DNA of 42,918 nt, taken from Clostridiaceae bacterium. GTDB taxonomy: Bacteria > Bacillota > Clostridia > DSM-8532. Positions 1 to 7,377 of the stretch are shown here, piece after piece. Position 1 is the first letter of the stretch, and each line of letters starts with the position of its first letter. The stretch covers positions 1-42,918 of the forward strand of contig JAAYKJ010000165.1 of the NCBI GenBank assembly GCA_012522505.1, read 5' to 3'. The position numbers and the translations under genes are program-made. The notes beneath the pieces were generated by a model. It was not told where the DNA came from, made no database searches, and worked only from the letters and a program-made list of their open reading frames with translations.

Positions 1-2
1 GA

Positions 3-287
3 AAAACAGCTGCGGATTTCTCCTTTTTATTATCCATACCTGCGATCTTGGCAGCGGTAGTGATGGATGTATATGATATTATTCAAACTGGCGAGAATAC
101 ATTGGCATCAATTGGTGCTGGTCCTCTGGTGCTGGGGATGATATTCGCCGCTGTTTCCGGGTTCTTTGCCGTTAAAGTTATGATTAAAATGATTCAGAAC
201 AGGAAGCTAAAGGTTTTTTCCTGGTATTTATGGGTGCTGGGTGCCTTAATCCTTTTGGATCAATTGGTCCTGCACATTGTTTTCTAA
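3..287 (+). CDS. uppP: Undecaprenyl-diphosphatase UppP (BacA family), C-terminal part
   Basis: The gene enters from outside the window; the frame is open from base 3 to a TAA at 285-287, leaving about 94 residues. UppP is an integral membrane enzyme that dephosphorylates undecaprenyl pyrophosphate so the lipid carrier can be reused in wall synthesis. The visible part begins with the family segment AADFSFLLSIPAI, then a second hydrophobic helix (GPLVLGMIFAAVSGFFAVKV), a short basic loop (KMIQNRKLK) and a last helix ending in LVLHIVF, as in the ends of full-length UppP proteins. The catalytic N-terminal motifs lie upstream and cannot be judged. It is followed directly by a GC-rich structured element rather than a T-rich terminator. 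Confidence 0.9.
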   Translation, partial: KTAADFSFLLSIPAILAAVVMDVYDIIQTGENTLASIGAGPLVLGMIFAAVSGFFAVKVMIKMIQNRKLKVFSWYLWVLGALILLDQLVLHIVF

Positions 288-480
288 TTTATCAAATGCC
301 CGAAGACCCCTGCCTCTACAGGCGGGGGATAAACCAATTTCTGCTTCAGTGGTGGCCCGCTGAAGGGCATTTGATAAAATGCTCGCAGCACGTTGCACAC
401 AAAACGCGCAGGGAAGGCGCGTTCAGCACCCGCGTTTTGGCGCGCAATTCGCGCAAGCGCTCATTGAATTGCGCCTGTTT
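288..480. repeat. GC-rich structured repeat element (three consecutive inverted repeats)
   Basis: Starting at the base after the uppP stop, three inverted repeats follow one another. (A) A 14-bp perfect arm pair, TTTATCAAATGCCC at 288-301 and its complement at 365-378, encloses two small hairpins: CCCCTGCCT/AGGCGGGGG near 307-328 and CTTCAG/CTGAAG near 345-364. (B) AAAACGCG at 401-408 pairs with CGCGTTTT at 431-438. (C) GGCGCGCAATTC at 439-450 pairs with GAATTGCGCC at 466-475. The block is richer in G+C than its flanks and has no convincing ORF. Bases 434-462 recur, inverted, at 35933-35961. The composition and repeat structure suggest a small non-autonomous mobile or palindromic repeat; a structured RNA is the alternative. 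Confidence 0.6.
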
Positions 481-540
481 ATGAGGTATGAATTGTGATC
501 CTGTTTATTCGATTGTTGGCCTAATGGAAATGGAGGGTTT

Positions 541-1566
541 ATGAAAGATGTCACCATTCTCGGGATTGAGTCCAGCTGTGATGAAACATCTGCAGCTGTT
601 GTCGTAAATGGCAGAGAAGTTCTGTCCAATATTATCGCGACCCAGATTCAGCTTCATGCCGAATATGGTGGCGTAGTGCCTGAAATTGCTTCCCGTAAGC
701 ATGTCGAGTCGGTGATTCCTGTTGTGGATAAAGCACTGAAAGAAGCCAATATGCCGTTAGAAGCAGTTGATGCGATTGCCGTCACATATGGCCCAGGATT
801 GGTGGGTGCTCTTTTGGTGGGATTAACTGCGGCAAAAGCACTTGCATTTTCTCTTGGTAAGCCTTTGATCGGAGTGAATCATATTGAAGGCCACATCAGC
901 GCGAATTATATTGCTCATCCTGAGTTGACACCTCCATTCATCTGCCTCGTCGCATCCGGTGGGCATAGCCATGTTGTTCATATCGAGGATTACCGCAAGC
1001 CTGTTATTCTGGGAAGGACAAGGGATGATGCGGCAGGAGAAGCTTTCGATAAGATTGCGAGAGTCCTTGGGTTGGGATATCCTGGTGGGCCTGTCGTGGA
1101 AAAGAAAGCTAAGGAAGGAAACGATGAAGCTTTCCGGTTTCCAAGAGTAAAATTTCACGATGAACCGTATGATTTCAGCTTCAGTGGTCTGAAGACAGCG
1201 GTTATAAATACTGTGCACCAATACAAACAGCGGGGAGAGAAAATCCCCACAGAGGATATTTGTGCATCATTTCAAAAGGCGGCTGTGGACGTGCTGGTTC
1301 AACATACCGTGGAGGCCGCGCTGTAAACCTGTACAGATACGGTATGTCTTGCAGGTGGAGTAGCTGCGAATGCATTCTTGAGGTCTGCTTTTGCCAAGGT
1401 ATGCGAAGAAAACGGCATTAAGCTGTATTACCCGCCAATGTGGCTATGCACGGACAATGCAGCTATGATCGCATCAGCGGGGTATTTTGCCTGGCTGCAT
1501 AAGGATTTTGCAGGTAAAGATTTGAATGCCATTCCTGGTTTGAAGCTGGGAGAAAACCTCACATGA
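541..1566 (+). pseudogene. tsaD: tRNA N6-threonylcarbamoyladenosine synthase subunit TsaD, interrupted by an in-frame TAA
   Basis: TsaD transfers the threonylcarbamoyl group onto A37 of ANN-decoding tRNAs, with TsaB and TsaE. The ATG at 541 follows a GGAGG site. The first 261 codons read as a normal Tsa[10 protein letters not shown] at the start, metal-binding GVNHIEGH (H114, H118), [16 protein letters not shown] and FSFSGLKTA. Codon 262 (1324-1326) is TAA. The same frame then continues without a shift into LAGGVAANAFLR and TDNAAMIASAGY (D305, the third metal ligand) and ends at 1566, giving the family's usual total of about 341 residues. A lysine codon AAA at 262 would restore it. The truncated product would lack D305 and part of the nucleotide site. 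No restart codon with a well-spaced ribosome site is visible. TAA ends other genes here, so general recoding is unlikely. Options are a sequencing error, a recent mutation with another copy elsewhere, or readthrough. Confidence 0.85.
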
Positions 1567-1936
1567 TTCCCGAAAAACTGCATTCCTTCATTTTTGTTAT
1601 CCAACCGTTCCTTTTGTGAATATTGTGGAAAAGGAATAGTCTACAGGAAATATTACCGCTTGGGGCTGTGGATAAGTCTGTGGATGATGTGGATGAAACA
1701 GATCGTTTGTTCTGACAAAATGACAGATGGAATACCGATAACTTCATAAAAATACTGTCGTATGTTGTTAGAAAATGTCGCAATCGATCGGAAACGAGAG
1801 GACTTACAGACGAATACTGCAACTGATGAAGAAGTTATCCACAATGGCAGATATTTTGCTAAATGATGGAATCAAAGAAATTTTATATGGGTGCTGGCAG
1901 GAAACCAAGGGGAATGTGTCAGATAAGATGCAATGT
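1567..1936. other. Gene-free region with a cluster of DnaA boxes
   Basis: There is no supportable gene between tsaD and the convergent transglycosylase gene. On the minus strand a consensus DnaA box reads as TGTGGATAA at 1667-1675, followed by two one-mismatch boxes TGTGGATGA at 1679-1687 and 1688-1696, the last two directly abutting. A further consensus box TTATCCACA lies on the + strand at 1835-1843. DnaA boxes are 9-mers with consensus TTATNCACA. No dnaA, dnaN or recF gene is adjacent, so this is more likely a titration or regulatory cluster than the replication origin. Confidence 0.55.
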
Positions 1937-2599
1937 TTAATATTTTCCGGCATTATACATCTGGTAATACTCCAGAACCCGATTCACGTATCTTTGAGCC
2001 TGGGCAGGTATGCCACCATATCTTCTCACCGCGTTTGGTCCTGTGTTGTAAGCGGCAAGTGCCAGCTTTGTGTTACCGCTGAAATTGTTTAGCTGATCTC
2101 TGAAATATTGTGTCCCGCCCCGAATGTTTTGCTCGATGTTGTAAGGATCCGCTACCGAAAGCCATTCAGCCGTCCCTGGCATCAGCTGCATCAATCCCAT
2201 CGCTCCGGAAGTGGACAGGGAGAAGGGTTGGAAGGACGATTCCGCCTTTATAATTGACCGTATCATGTTCTCCTCGACACCATATTTTTCGGAAGCGCTG
2301 GCAATAGCAGCATTGATTCTTGGCATCAGCGCCGATAATTCATCGGAAGAAAGCACGGGATACTTTGCCTCATGACTTCCTGAGACGAGGGGATAGACTG
2401 TTTTCGACGTATCCAGCGTCAGTCTTCTGTTCGTCGTATCCAGAGCCAGTCTCCTGTTCGTCACCTCTTCAACAGCATCTTCTAAAGTCGCGCTGAAAGA
2501 ATTTGACGCTCCGCTGCTTCTGATTTGCAGAGGCACTCTTTTTTGGATTTCGGATATTTTCGCTTGTAGAATATTAGCGATTCGAACTTTCAGGTTCAA
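1937..2599 (-). CDS. Lytic murein transglycosylase, SLT domain
   Basis: The 220-residue protein cleaves peptidoglycan glycan strands by the non-hydrolytic lytic transglycosylase reaction. The SLT domain spans roughly residues 95-220: catalytic glutamate in IIKAESSF (E120), then SGAMGLMQLMPGTA, NIRGGTQYF and LALAAYNTGP, all family hallmarks. The N-terminal 90 residues are not conserved-looking and contain an exact 9-residue tandem duplication, TNRRLALDT/TNRRLTLDT, also seen as a 27-bp DNA repeat around 2410-2465. No signal peptide is visible, as in several Firmicute relatives. The TTG start at 2599 lies very close to a GGGAGGGG run, so the exact start is uncertain. The gene faces tsaD across the DnaA-box region. 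Confidence 0.85.
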   Translation of the reverse strand: MNLKVRIANILQAKISEIQKRVPLQIRSSGASNSFSATLEDAVEEVTNRRLALDTTNRRLTLDTSKTVYPLVSGSHEAKYPVLSSDELSALMPRINAAIASASEKYGVEENMIRSIIKAESSFQPFSLSTSGAMGLMQLMPGTAEWLSVADPYNIEQNIRGGTQYFRDQLNNFSGNTKLALAAYNTGPNAVRRYGGIPAQAQRYVNRVLEYYQMYNAGKY

Positions 2600-2699
2600 C
2601 CCCTCCCGTATGCTTCGGTTCTTGATAATGGCCTTCCTGGTAGCTTTCGTGACTCTCTGATCAGTATATCGGAAAAAATGTGCAAGATCAAAAGATCCT

Positions 2700-2738
2700 T
2701 GTTCACAACCTATATCTCAAGTATACAGGGTGTGAACA
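2700..2738. repeat. Inverted repeat upstream of the MetRS-like gene
   Basis: GTTCACA near 2700 is matched by TGTGAAC near 2732-2738, with an extra CC/GG pair and about 18 bases between. It sits between two divergent genes and upstream of the promoter at 2782-2810. There is no T-run, so an operator or mRNA hairpin is more likely than a terminator. Confidence 0.3.
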
Positions 2739-2781
2739 GTAACATTAATAACGGCTGGAATGCAGAACAATGATGTATTCA

Positions 2782-2810
2782 TTGACACCGGCGAAAACGA
2801 TCGATAAAAT
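2782..2810 (+). promoter_or_regulatory. Sigma-A promoter for the MetRS-like gene
   Basis: A perfect -35 TTGACA at 2782-2787 is separated by 17 bases from TAAAAT at 2805-2810. Transcription would start near 2817, giving a leader of about 80 bases before the ATG at 2897. No T-box motif is present in that leader. Confidence 0.7.
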
Positions 2811-2896
2811 AGATGTTAAAAGCACGGGGGAAATTAAGGTTTACATTCTCCATGCTTAACAGGGCTTCTTTTGTTAGTAGCCACAGGGGTGAGATA

Positions 2897-4909
2897 ATGA
2901 ATTTGGAAAATGAAATGAAATTAAATTTGCAACAGGAAGAATCAAGACCAGTCTTTCCGAAAAGAGCAGTCATTACAGCCGGAATGCCTTACGGGAATAA
3001 GGAACTCCATTTTGGTCATATCGGTGGTGTGTTTGTCCATGCCGATATGTTTGCTCGATTTCTGCGAGATCGCATCGGAAAAGAGAATGTTCTGTTTGTT
3101 TCCGGAACCGACTGCTATGGTTCACCGATTGTTGAAACCTATATGCAATTGGTAAGTAAAGGTGAGTTCAGCGGAACCATTGAAGAATTTGTTATAGAAA
3201 ACCACCAAAAGCAAAAGGACGTTCTGGATGCATATAAAATCGACATAGATTTGTTTGCGGCTTCAGGTATTGGACGTTCGGCTGAAATACACCGTGAGGT
3301 TTCAGAGGATTTGATCAGGAAACTATATGCCAATGGCCATCTGATCAAAATGACTACTTCCCAGTTTTATGACAGTGAGCGTGAGGTGTTCCTGAACGGA
3401 CGGCAGGTCGTTGGACAGTGTCCCATTGAAGGTTGTTCTTCAGAGAAAGGCTATGCTGATGAATGTTCTCTGGGCCATCAATATCAGCCTGTTGATTTGA
3501 TTAATCCCCGCAGTACGCTATCTGGGAAAAAGCCCGAAATGAGGGACGTAACCAATTGGTACGTCGATTTGGAGAAATTCTATCCGTTATTACAGAAATG
3601 GGTCGAAGACCTGAAAACCGATCCCAGTTCAAGAGATTTTGCGATAAAAAGTATTGAAGAATTTCTGGAACCACCAGTGATTTATGTAAAGAAAGAATTT
3701 TTGGAAGAGATCGAACCTCTTGCTGATCTGCTTCCTCCCTATGAGATTACTGACAGTGGGAAAAAATCATCCCTGCCCATGTCTTTTCACAGTCTTGAAG
3801 AAAGGGAAAAAGCCTGTGATATTCTTTCTCAGCACGGGATTCGTTTCCGTACCGGAAAAACCCTTGTTCCTTTCCGTCTCACCGGAAACATTGAGTGGGG
3901 GGTTCCGGCACCGTCGCTCGAGGGAACAGAAGGCCTTACAATCTGGGTTTGGCCGGAATCGCTGTGGGCACCCATATCCTTTACCAAAACCGCCCTTGAA
4001 ATGAAGCAATCAGAGGACAACTGGGAAAAATGGTGGTGCTCATCCGATGCGAAGGTTTACCAGTTTATCGGGCAGGATAATGTATATTTCTATGGGCCTG
4101 CTGAAATGTCCATATTTATGGGGTTGCAGGGCAAAGATTCGGTTTATCCAGCGCCGGAAGGTGCAATTCAGACCCCCGAACTGATTGTAAACAACCATGT
4201 GCTTTTTCTGAACAAGAAAGCAGGTTCAAGCAGCGCCGTTAAGCCTCCAATGGCGGGAGAATTGCTGGAACACTATATGCCGGAACAGTTAAGGGCACAC
4301 TTTCTAGGTTTGGGCCTTGGAATACGAAGCGTCAGCTTCCAGCCGAAGCCATTAAACCCGAAGGCAAGGGAATCTGACAGTGATCCCGTTTTGAAGGAAG
4401 GGAACCTGTTGACCAATGTGTTTAACAGAGTTGTCCGTTCATGTTTTTATACCGCTCAGAAGTATTACGACTCGCAGATTCCCGCTGGTGATATTTCCGT
4501 AGAAATTATAGAGGAAGCCCGGAAAACAGTCCTGGAGGTAGAGCGGCTGATCTACCGGTATGAATTCCACCTTGTGATGAACGCCCTGGACCTATATATC
4601 CGGAACACGAATAAATATTGGGTAAGGAATATCCGCCAGGCCGAAGAAGAGAATGATGATACCCTTCGCAGGCAGGTCTTGATCGATTGCTTCTATATGG
4701 TTCGAATTGCGGCTATACTGATGCACCCGATTGCGCCGGAGGGTACCGAAATGATACGTGAGTACCTTGGTGCGGACGAAAGCTTTTGGAGCTGGGATCG
4801 GATTTTCGAGCCTGTTAATGCCTTTACCAAAGCAGGTCATAAGCTAAAGTTCCTTGAACCCAGAGAGGATTTCTTTAAAAAGCATCCCTCTCAGTTCAGC
4901 AGTAAATAA
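2897..4909 (+). CDS. Methionyl-tRNA synthetase-like class I synthetase lacking a canonical KMSKS motif
   Basis: The start is ATG 2897 after AGGGGTGAG, not the upstream in-frame ATG at 2813. The protein (670 aa) has the MetRS layout: class I signature HFGHIGG near residue 42, a zinc-knuckle region (CPIEGC, then CSLGH, where the last ligand would be His), the core strand region GNIEWGVPAP, and a helical anticodon-binding domain with NRVVR. Two things are odd. The KMSKS loop, which should follow LIVNNHVLFL, reads NKKAGSSSAVKPP. The C-terminal tRNA-binding (Trbp111/EMAP) domain of many Firmicute MetRS is absent. Known MetRS would activate methionine and charge tRNA-Met; here amino-acid specificity and even charging activity are uncertain. 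It could be a paralogue alongside a normal metG elsewhere. It is transcribed alone, from its own promoter to a strong terminator. Confidence 0.8.
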   Translation: MNLENEMKLNLQQEESRPVFPKRAVITAGMPYGNKELHFGHIGGVFVHADMFARFLRDRIGKENVLFVSGTDCYGSPIVETYMQLVSKGEFSGTIEEFVIENHQKQKDVLDAYKIDIDLFAASGIGRSAEIHREVSEDLIRKLYANGHLIKMTTSQFYDSEREVFLNGRQVVGQCPIEGCSSEKGYADECSLGHQYQPVDLINPRSTLSGKKPEMRDVTNWYVDLEKFYPLLQKWVEDLKTDPSSRDFAIKSIEEFLEPPVIYVKKEFLEEIEPLADLLPPYEITDSGKKSSLPMSFHSLEEREKACDILSQHGIRFRTGKTLVPFRLTGNIEWGVPAPSLEGTEGLTIWVWPESLWAPISFTKTALEMKQSEDNWEKWWCSSDAKVYQFIGQDNVYFYGPAEMSIFMGLQGKDSVYPAPEGAIQTPELIVNNHVLFLNKKAGSSSAVKPPMAGELLEHYMPEQLRAHFLGLGLGIRSVSFQPKPLNPKARESDSDPVLKEGNLLTNVFNRVVRSCFYTAQKYYDSQIPAGDISVEIIEEARKTVLEVERLIYRYEFHLVMNALDLYIRNTNKYWVRNIRQAEEENDDTLRRQVLIDCFYMVRIAAILMHPIAPEGTEMIREYLGADESFWSWDRIFEPVNAFTKAGHKLKFLEPREDFFKKHPSQFSSK

Positions 4910-4984
4910 CAGAAAATTAGCCTCTGATGCATTTTAACCAAAGCTAGATCGCAAGAGCAATGGACGATGCCGTATAAAAGTATG

Positions 4985-5020
4985 AAAACAGGTTTCCGAC
5001 AACCAGGGAACCTGTTTTTT
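4985..5020 (+). terminator. Rho-independent terminator after the MetRS-like gene
   Basis: AAAACAGGTTTCC and GGGAACCTGTTTT form a stem of about 12 pairs around an 8-base loop, and the descending arm runs into six T residues. It lies about 75 bases after the stop codon. Confidence 0.85.
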
Positions 5021-5089
5021 AAATTTCCACTGACGATAAATAATTCTAATGATGTATTGAAATTAGAAACAATGTCAATACTTATATCA

Positions 5090-5123
5090 TGAATATATTT
5101 CATTCATTCCGGAATATCCGGAA
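5090..5123 (+). promoter_or_regulatory. Possible forespore promoter and palindrome upstream of spoIIR
   Basis: TGAATA at 5090-5095 matches the -35 element used by sigma-F/sigma-G. Fifteen bases later comes GGAATATCC, only a partial match to a sigma-F -10. The same segment holds a palindrome, TTCCGGA-ATA-TCCGGAA, at 5107-5123. SpoIIR is sigma-F dependent in Bacillus subtilis, which makes the promoter plausible but not proven. Confidence 0.35.
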
Positions 5124-5189
5124 TATAACCGGGAATGTATGGGGTTTGCTGCAAGGTTTGAAATGCCTTATGATGAAGAGGTGGTTTTC

Positions 5190-5897
5190 GTGAAAATGAT
5201 ATTGACATTGCAAGAAAGAAAGAAAGTTAAAAAGAGGGACAAATGGATCCTTGCCATTGTATATTCTATGATATTTATTCTTCTGTTATTCTGCTTTTAT
5301 GCTGAAAGGATCAATCGTAGCTTGTCGGACAGCATGATTCGTCTCCATATCGTAGCAAACAGCGACAGTGATGCTGACCAGGCGCTGAAGTATCGTGTAC
5401 GGGATGCAGTAATTGCGTATATGACCGAGCGTGTGGGGAATCTTGACAGCAAACAGGATGCCAGATCGTACGTCAACGAACATATAGATGAACTGCAAAC
5501 GGTCGCAAACGCGGTCATTGCAGATGAAGGTTTTCATGATCTGGCCAAGGTTACCATCGGGAAATACCCATTTCCAACAAAAAGGTATGAAAATATCATT
5601 CTACCTGCAGGTTTTTATGATGCTGTAAAAATACAGATTGGGAAAGCGCAGGGAGAAAACTGGTGGTGTGTCATGTTCCCGCCATTGTGCTTTGTAGATG
5701 ATACAAAAGGAGAAATGGAGGAGGAATATATGAACGTACTGAAGGATGAACTGACTTCTGATGAAATGGACTTGATTCTTGCAACGGGAGAAGGCGATGA
5801 GATTCCTGTTGAAATCAAATTTAGGATCGTGGAAATCTTCCAGAATTCAAAAATGAAACTGGCAGGGCTGTTCAGAGGAATTATCAGCTTTGATTGA
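5190..5897 (+). CDS. spoIIR: Stage II sporulation protein R (SpoIIR)
   Basis: SpoIIR is made in the forespore, is exported, and triggers SpoIIGA to process pro-sigma-E in the mother cell. A GTG at 5190 preceded by AGAGGTGG is the best start (235 aa); the upstream in-frame ATG at 5139 has no ribosome site. Residues about 20-38 form one membrane/signal segment (WILAIVYSMIFILLLFCFY). The conserved domain follows: IRLHIVANSDSDADQALKYRVRD in two overlapping parts, then FPTKRYENIILPAGFYDAV and ENWWCVMFPPLCFVDD, all close to the family pattern. It is a single-gene unit ended by a terminator. Its presence indicates a spore-former. Confidence 0.95.
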   Translation: MKMILTLQERKKVKKRDKWILAIVYSMIFILLLFCFYAERINRSLSDSMIRLHIVANSDSDADQALKYRVRDAVIAYMTERVGNLDSKQDARSYVNEHIDELQTVANAVIADEGFHDLAKVTIGKYPFPTKRYENIILPAGFYDAVKIQIGKAQGENWWCVMFPPLCFVDDTKGEMEEEYMNVLKDELTSDEMDLILATGEGDEIPVEIKFRIVEIFQNSKMKLAGLFRGIISFD

Positions 5898-5910
5898 AAG
5901 GCTTGTACAA

Positions 5911-5950
5911 AAGCCGGGATGATCTGAAAGGAGCATCCCGGCTTTATTTT
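5911..5950 (+). terminator. Rho-independent terminator after spoIIR
   Basis: AAGCCGGGATGATC and its near-complement GAGCATCCCGGCTT form a long GC-rich stem about 15 bases after the stop, followed by TATTTTATT. Confidence 0.85.
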
Positions 5951-6060
5951 ATTATTGCATCATTGTCTGTTTTGTACTATACTTCTTGTTATAAGAATTT
6001 ATTACCTGATAATAACTTCTGCTAATGATTATCGTGATTATAAAAAGAGGAGTGCTTGAT

Positions 6061-7215
6061 ATGAACTATTTCCTTACCGAAGAACAAGAGATGATAAAGG
6101 AATTGGCCGCAAGAATTGCGGATGAAAAGATCGCTCCGGTGGCACTGGAGTATGATCATGAAGGGAAATTCCCCCATGATATCATGCAGTACCTGGCACA
6201 ATCTGATCTATGCGGTGTTTATATTGAGGAGAAGTATGGAGGCCTTGGCGGCGGTGTCTTTGAGATGGCCCTCGTTGTAGAGGAACTAAGCCGGGCATGT
6301 GGCGGAATCGCTCTGGCTTTCGCGGGTACGGGCCTGGGCGCGTTTCCGATTATTCTTTTCGGTTCCGAGGACCAAAAACAGAAATATCTTCCCGATATCG
6401 CCAGTGGAAAGAAACTGGCAGCTTTTGGCCTGACCGAGGCTGATGCAGGCAGTGATGCTGCCGGTATCCGCACGACGGCGGTTCTCGATGGAGACAGCTA
6501 TGTTCTGAACGGCACAAAGCAGTGGATAACAAACGGTGGTGAAGCCGACATTTATACCGTGGTTGCATGTACAAACCGCTCCAAAGGTGCAAGAGGTTTC
6601 TCCGCATTTATTGTAGAGAAGGGAACTCCGGGTTTTTCCTTCGGGAAGAAGGAGGACAAGATGGGAATTCGTGCGTCCTGTACCCGAGAGCTTATTTTTG
6701 AAGATTGCAGGATTCCAAAGGAAAATCTTCTGGCAAGGGAGGGCATGGGTTTTATTGTCGCAATGAAAACCTTGGACAGGACCCGCCCTGGTGTTGCTGC
6801 CCAGGCACTGGGAATTGCAACGGGTGCGTTTAATGCTGCCTTGAAATACTCCCGCGAAAGGGTGCAATTCGGGCAGACCATCTCATCCTTCCAGGCTGTA
6901 CAGCATATGCTGGCAGACATGGCCATCCAAATCGAAGCCTCAAGGTGTCTGGTCTATCAAACCTGCAGGCATGTAGACAGCGGAGCAAAAGACATTTCTA
7001 AAGAATCTGCTATGGCAAAGGTTATGGCTTCCGACACAGCGATGAAGGTAACGGTAGATGCTGTCCAGATTATGGGAGGATATGGCTATATGCGGGAATA
7101 TCCTGTTGAGAAGATGATGCGGGATGCGAAAATTACACAAATTTATGAAGGAACGAACCAGATTCAACGGAATGTTATAGCACTTGAACTGATCAAGCAA
7201 GCATCAAAGGTATAG
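6061..7215 (+). CDS. Acyl-CoA dehydrogenase (butyryl-CoA dehydrogenase type)
   Basis: This FAD enzyme (384 aa, the usual length) interconverts short-chain acyl-CoA and 2-enoyl-CoA and exchanges electrons with the Etf encoded next to it. Start ATG 6061 follows AGAGGAG. N-terminal helical domain: MNYFLTEEQEMIKELAARIA. Flavin/substrate region: FGLTEADAGSDAAGIRTTA and QWITNGGEAD. C-terminal domain: RERVQFGQTISSFQAVQ, MGGYGYMREYPVEK and IYEGTNQIQRN, where the glutamate at about residue 363 is the catalytic base. In clostridia this arrangement with etfB-etfA usually marks crotonyl-CoA/butyryl-CoA metabolism, but no crt, hbd or thl gene is in the window, so the chain length is not certain. Confidence 0.93.
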   Translation: MNYFLTEEQEMIKELAARIADEKIAPVALEYDHEGKFPHDIMQYLAQSDLCGVYIEEKYGGLGGGVFEMALVVEELSRACGGIALAFAGTGLGAFPIILFGSEDQKQKYLPDIASGKKLAAFGLTEADAGSDAAGIRTTAVLDGDSYVLNGTKQWITNGGEADIYTVVACTNRSKGARGFSAFIVEKGTPGFSFGKKEDKMGIRASCTRELIFEDCRIPKENLLAREGMGFIVAMKTLDRTRPGVAAQALGIATGAFNAALKYSRERVQFGQTISSFQAVQHMLADMAIQIEASRCLVYQTCRHVDSGAKDISKESAMAKVMASDTAMKVTVDAVQIMGGYGYMREYPVEKMMRDAKITQIYEGTNQIQRNVIALELIKQASKV

Positions 7216-7377
7216 TAATCTGTTAAGCTGCCCGGCTTATCATAATCCATATGGAAACTGGTTCGGCCTAATGGCAGAAGCCAGAGGCATGGGCTTAGGA
7301 CAGAAGGTGATTCAAATCTTGTGTTTTCTGCCCCTGTGTAGTTAACTGTTGAGTGAATGAATGGAGAGTGAAAACAT

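Noticed and set aside
288-480. CRISPR array or integron attC site
   Set aside because: There are no regularly spaced direct repeats, and the inverted repeats do not fit an attC site with its R-box ends. No cas or integrase gene is nearby.
1323-1380. Genome-wide recoding of TAA as a sense codon
   Set aside because: Other genes in the window (for example uppP, the MetRS-like gene, rho and pdp) end at TAA at their expected family lengths, so TAA works as a stop here.
1378-1566. Separate downstream gene encoding the C-terminal TsaD piece
   Set aside because: The first in-frame TTG has no ribosome site at a normal distance and would cut through the GGVAAN motif. The piece is better read as the rest of one broken gene.
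2820-2896. T-box leader for the MetRS-like gene
   Set aside because: The leader is only about 80 bases and lacks the GGTGGNACCGCGG core seen before proS.
6286-6867. Long open frame of 193 codons antisense to the acyl-CoA dehydrogenase gene
   Set aside because: It is a mirror of a well-supported gene, with no ribosome site and no family-like sequence. Similar antisense frames in proS, dnaX, rho and pdp were dropped for the same reason.
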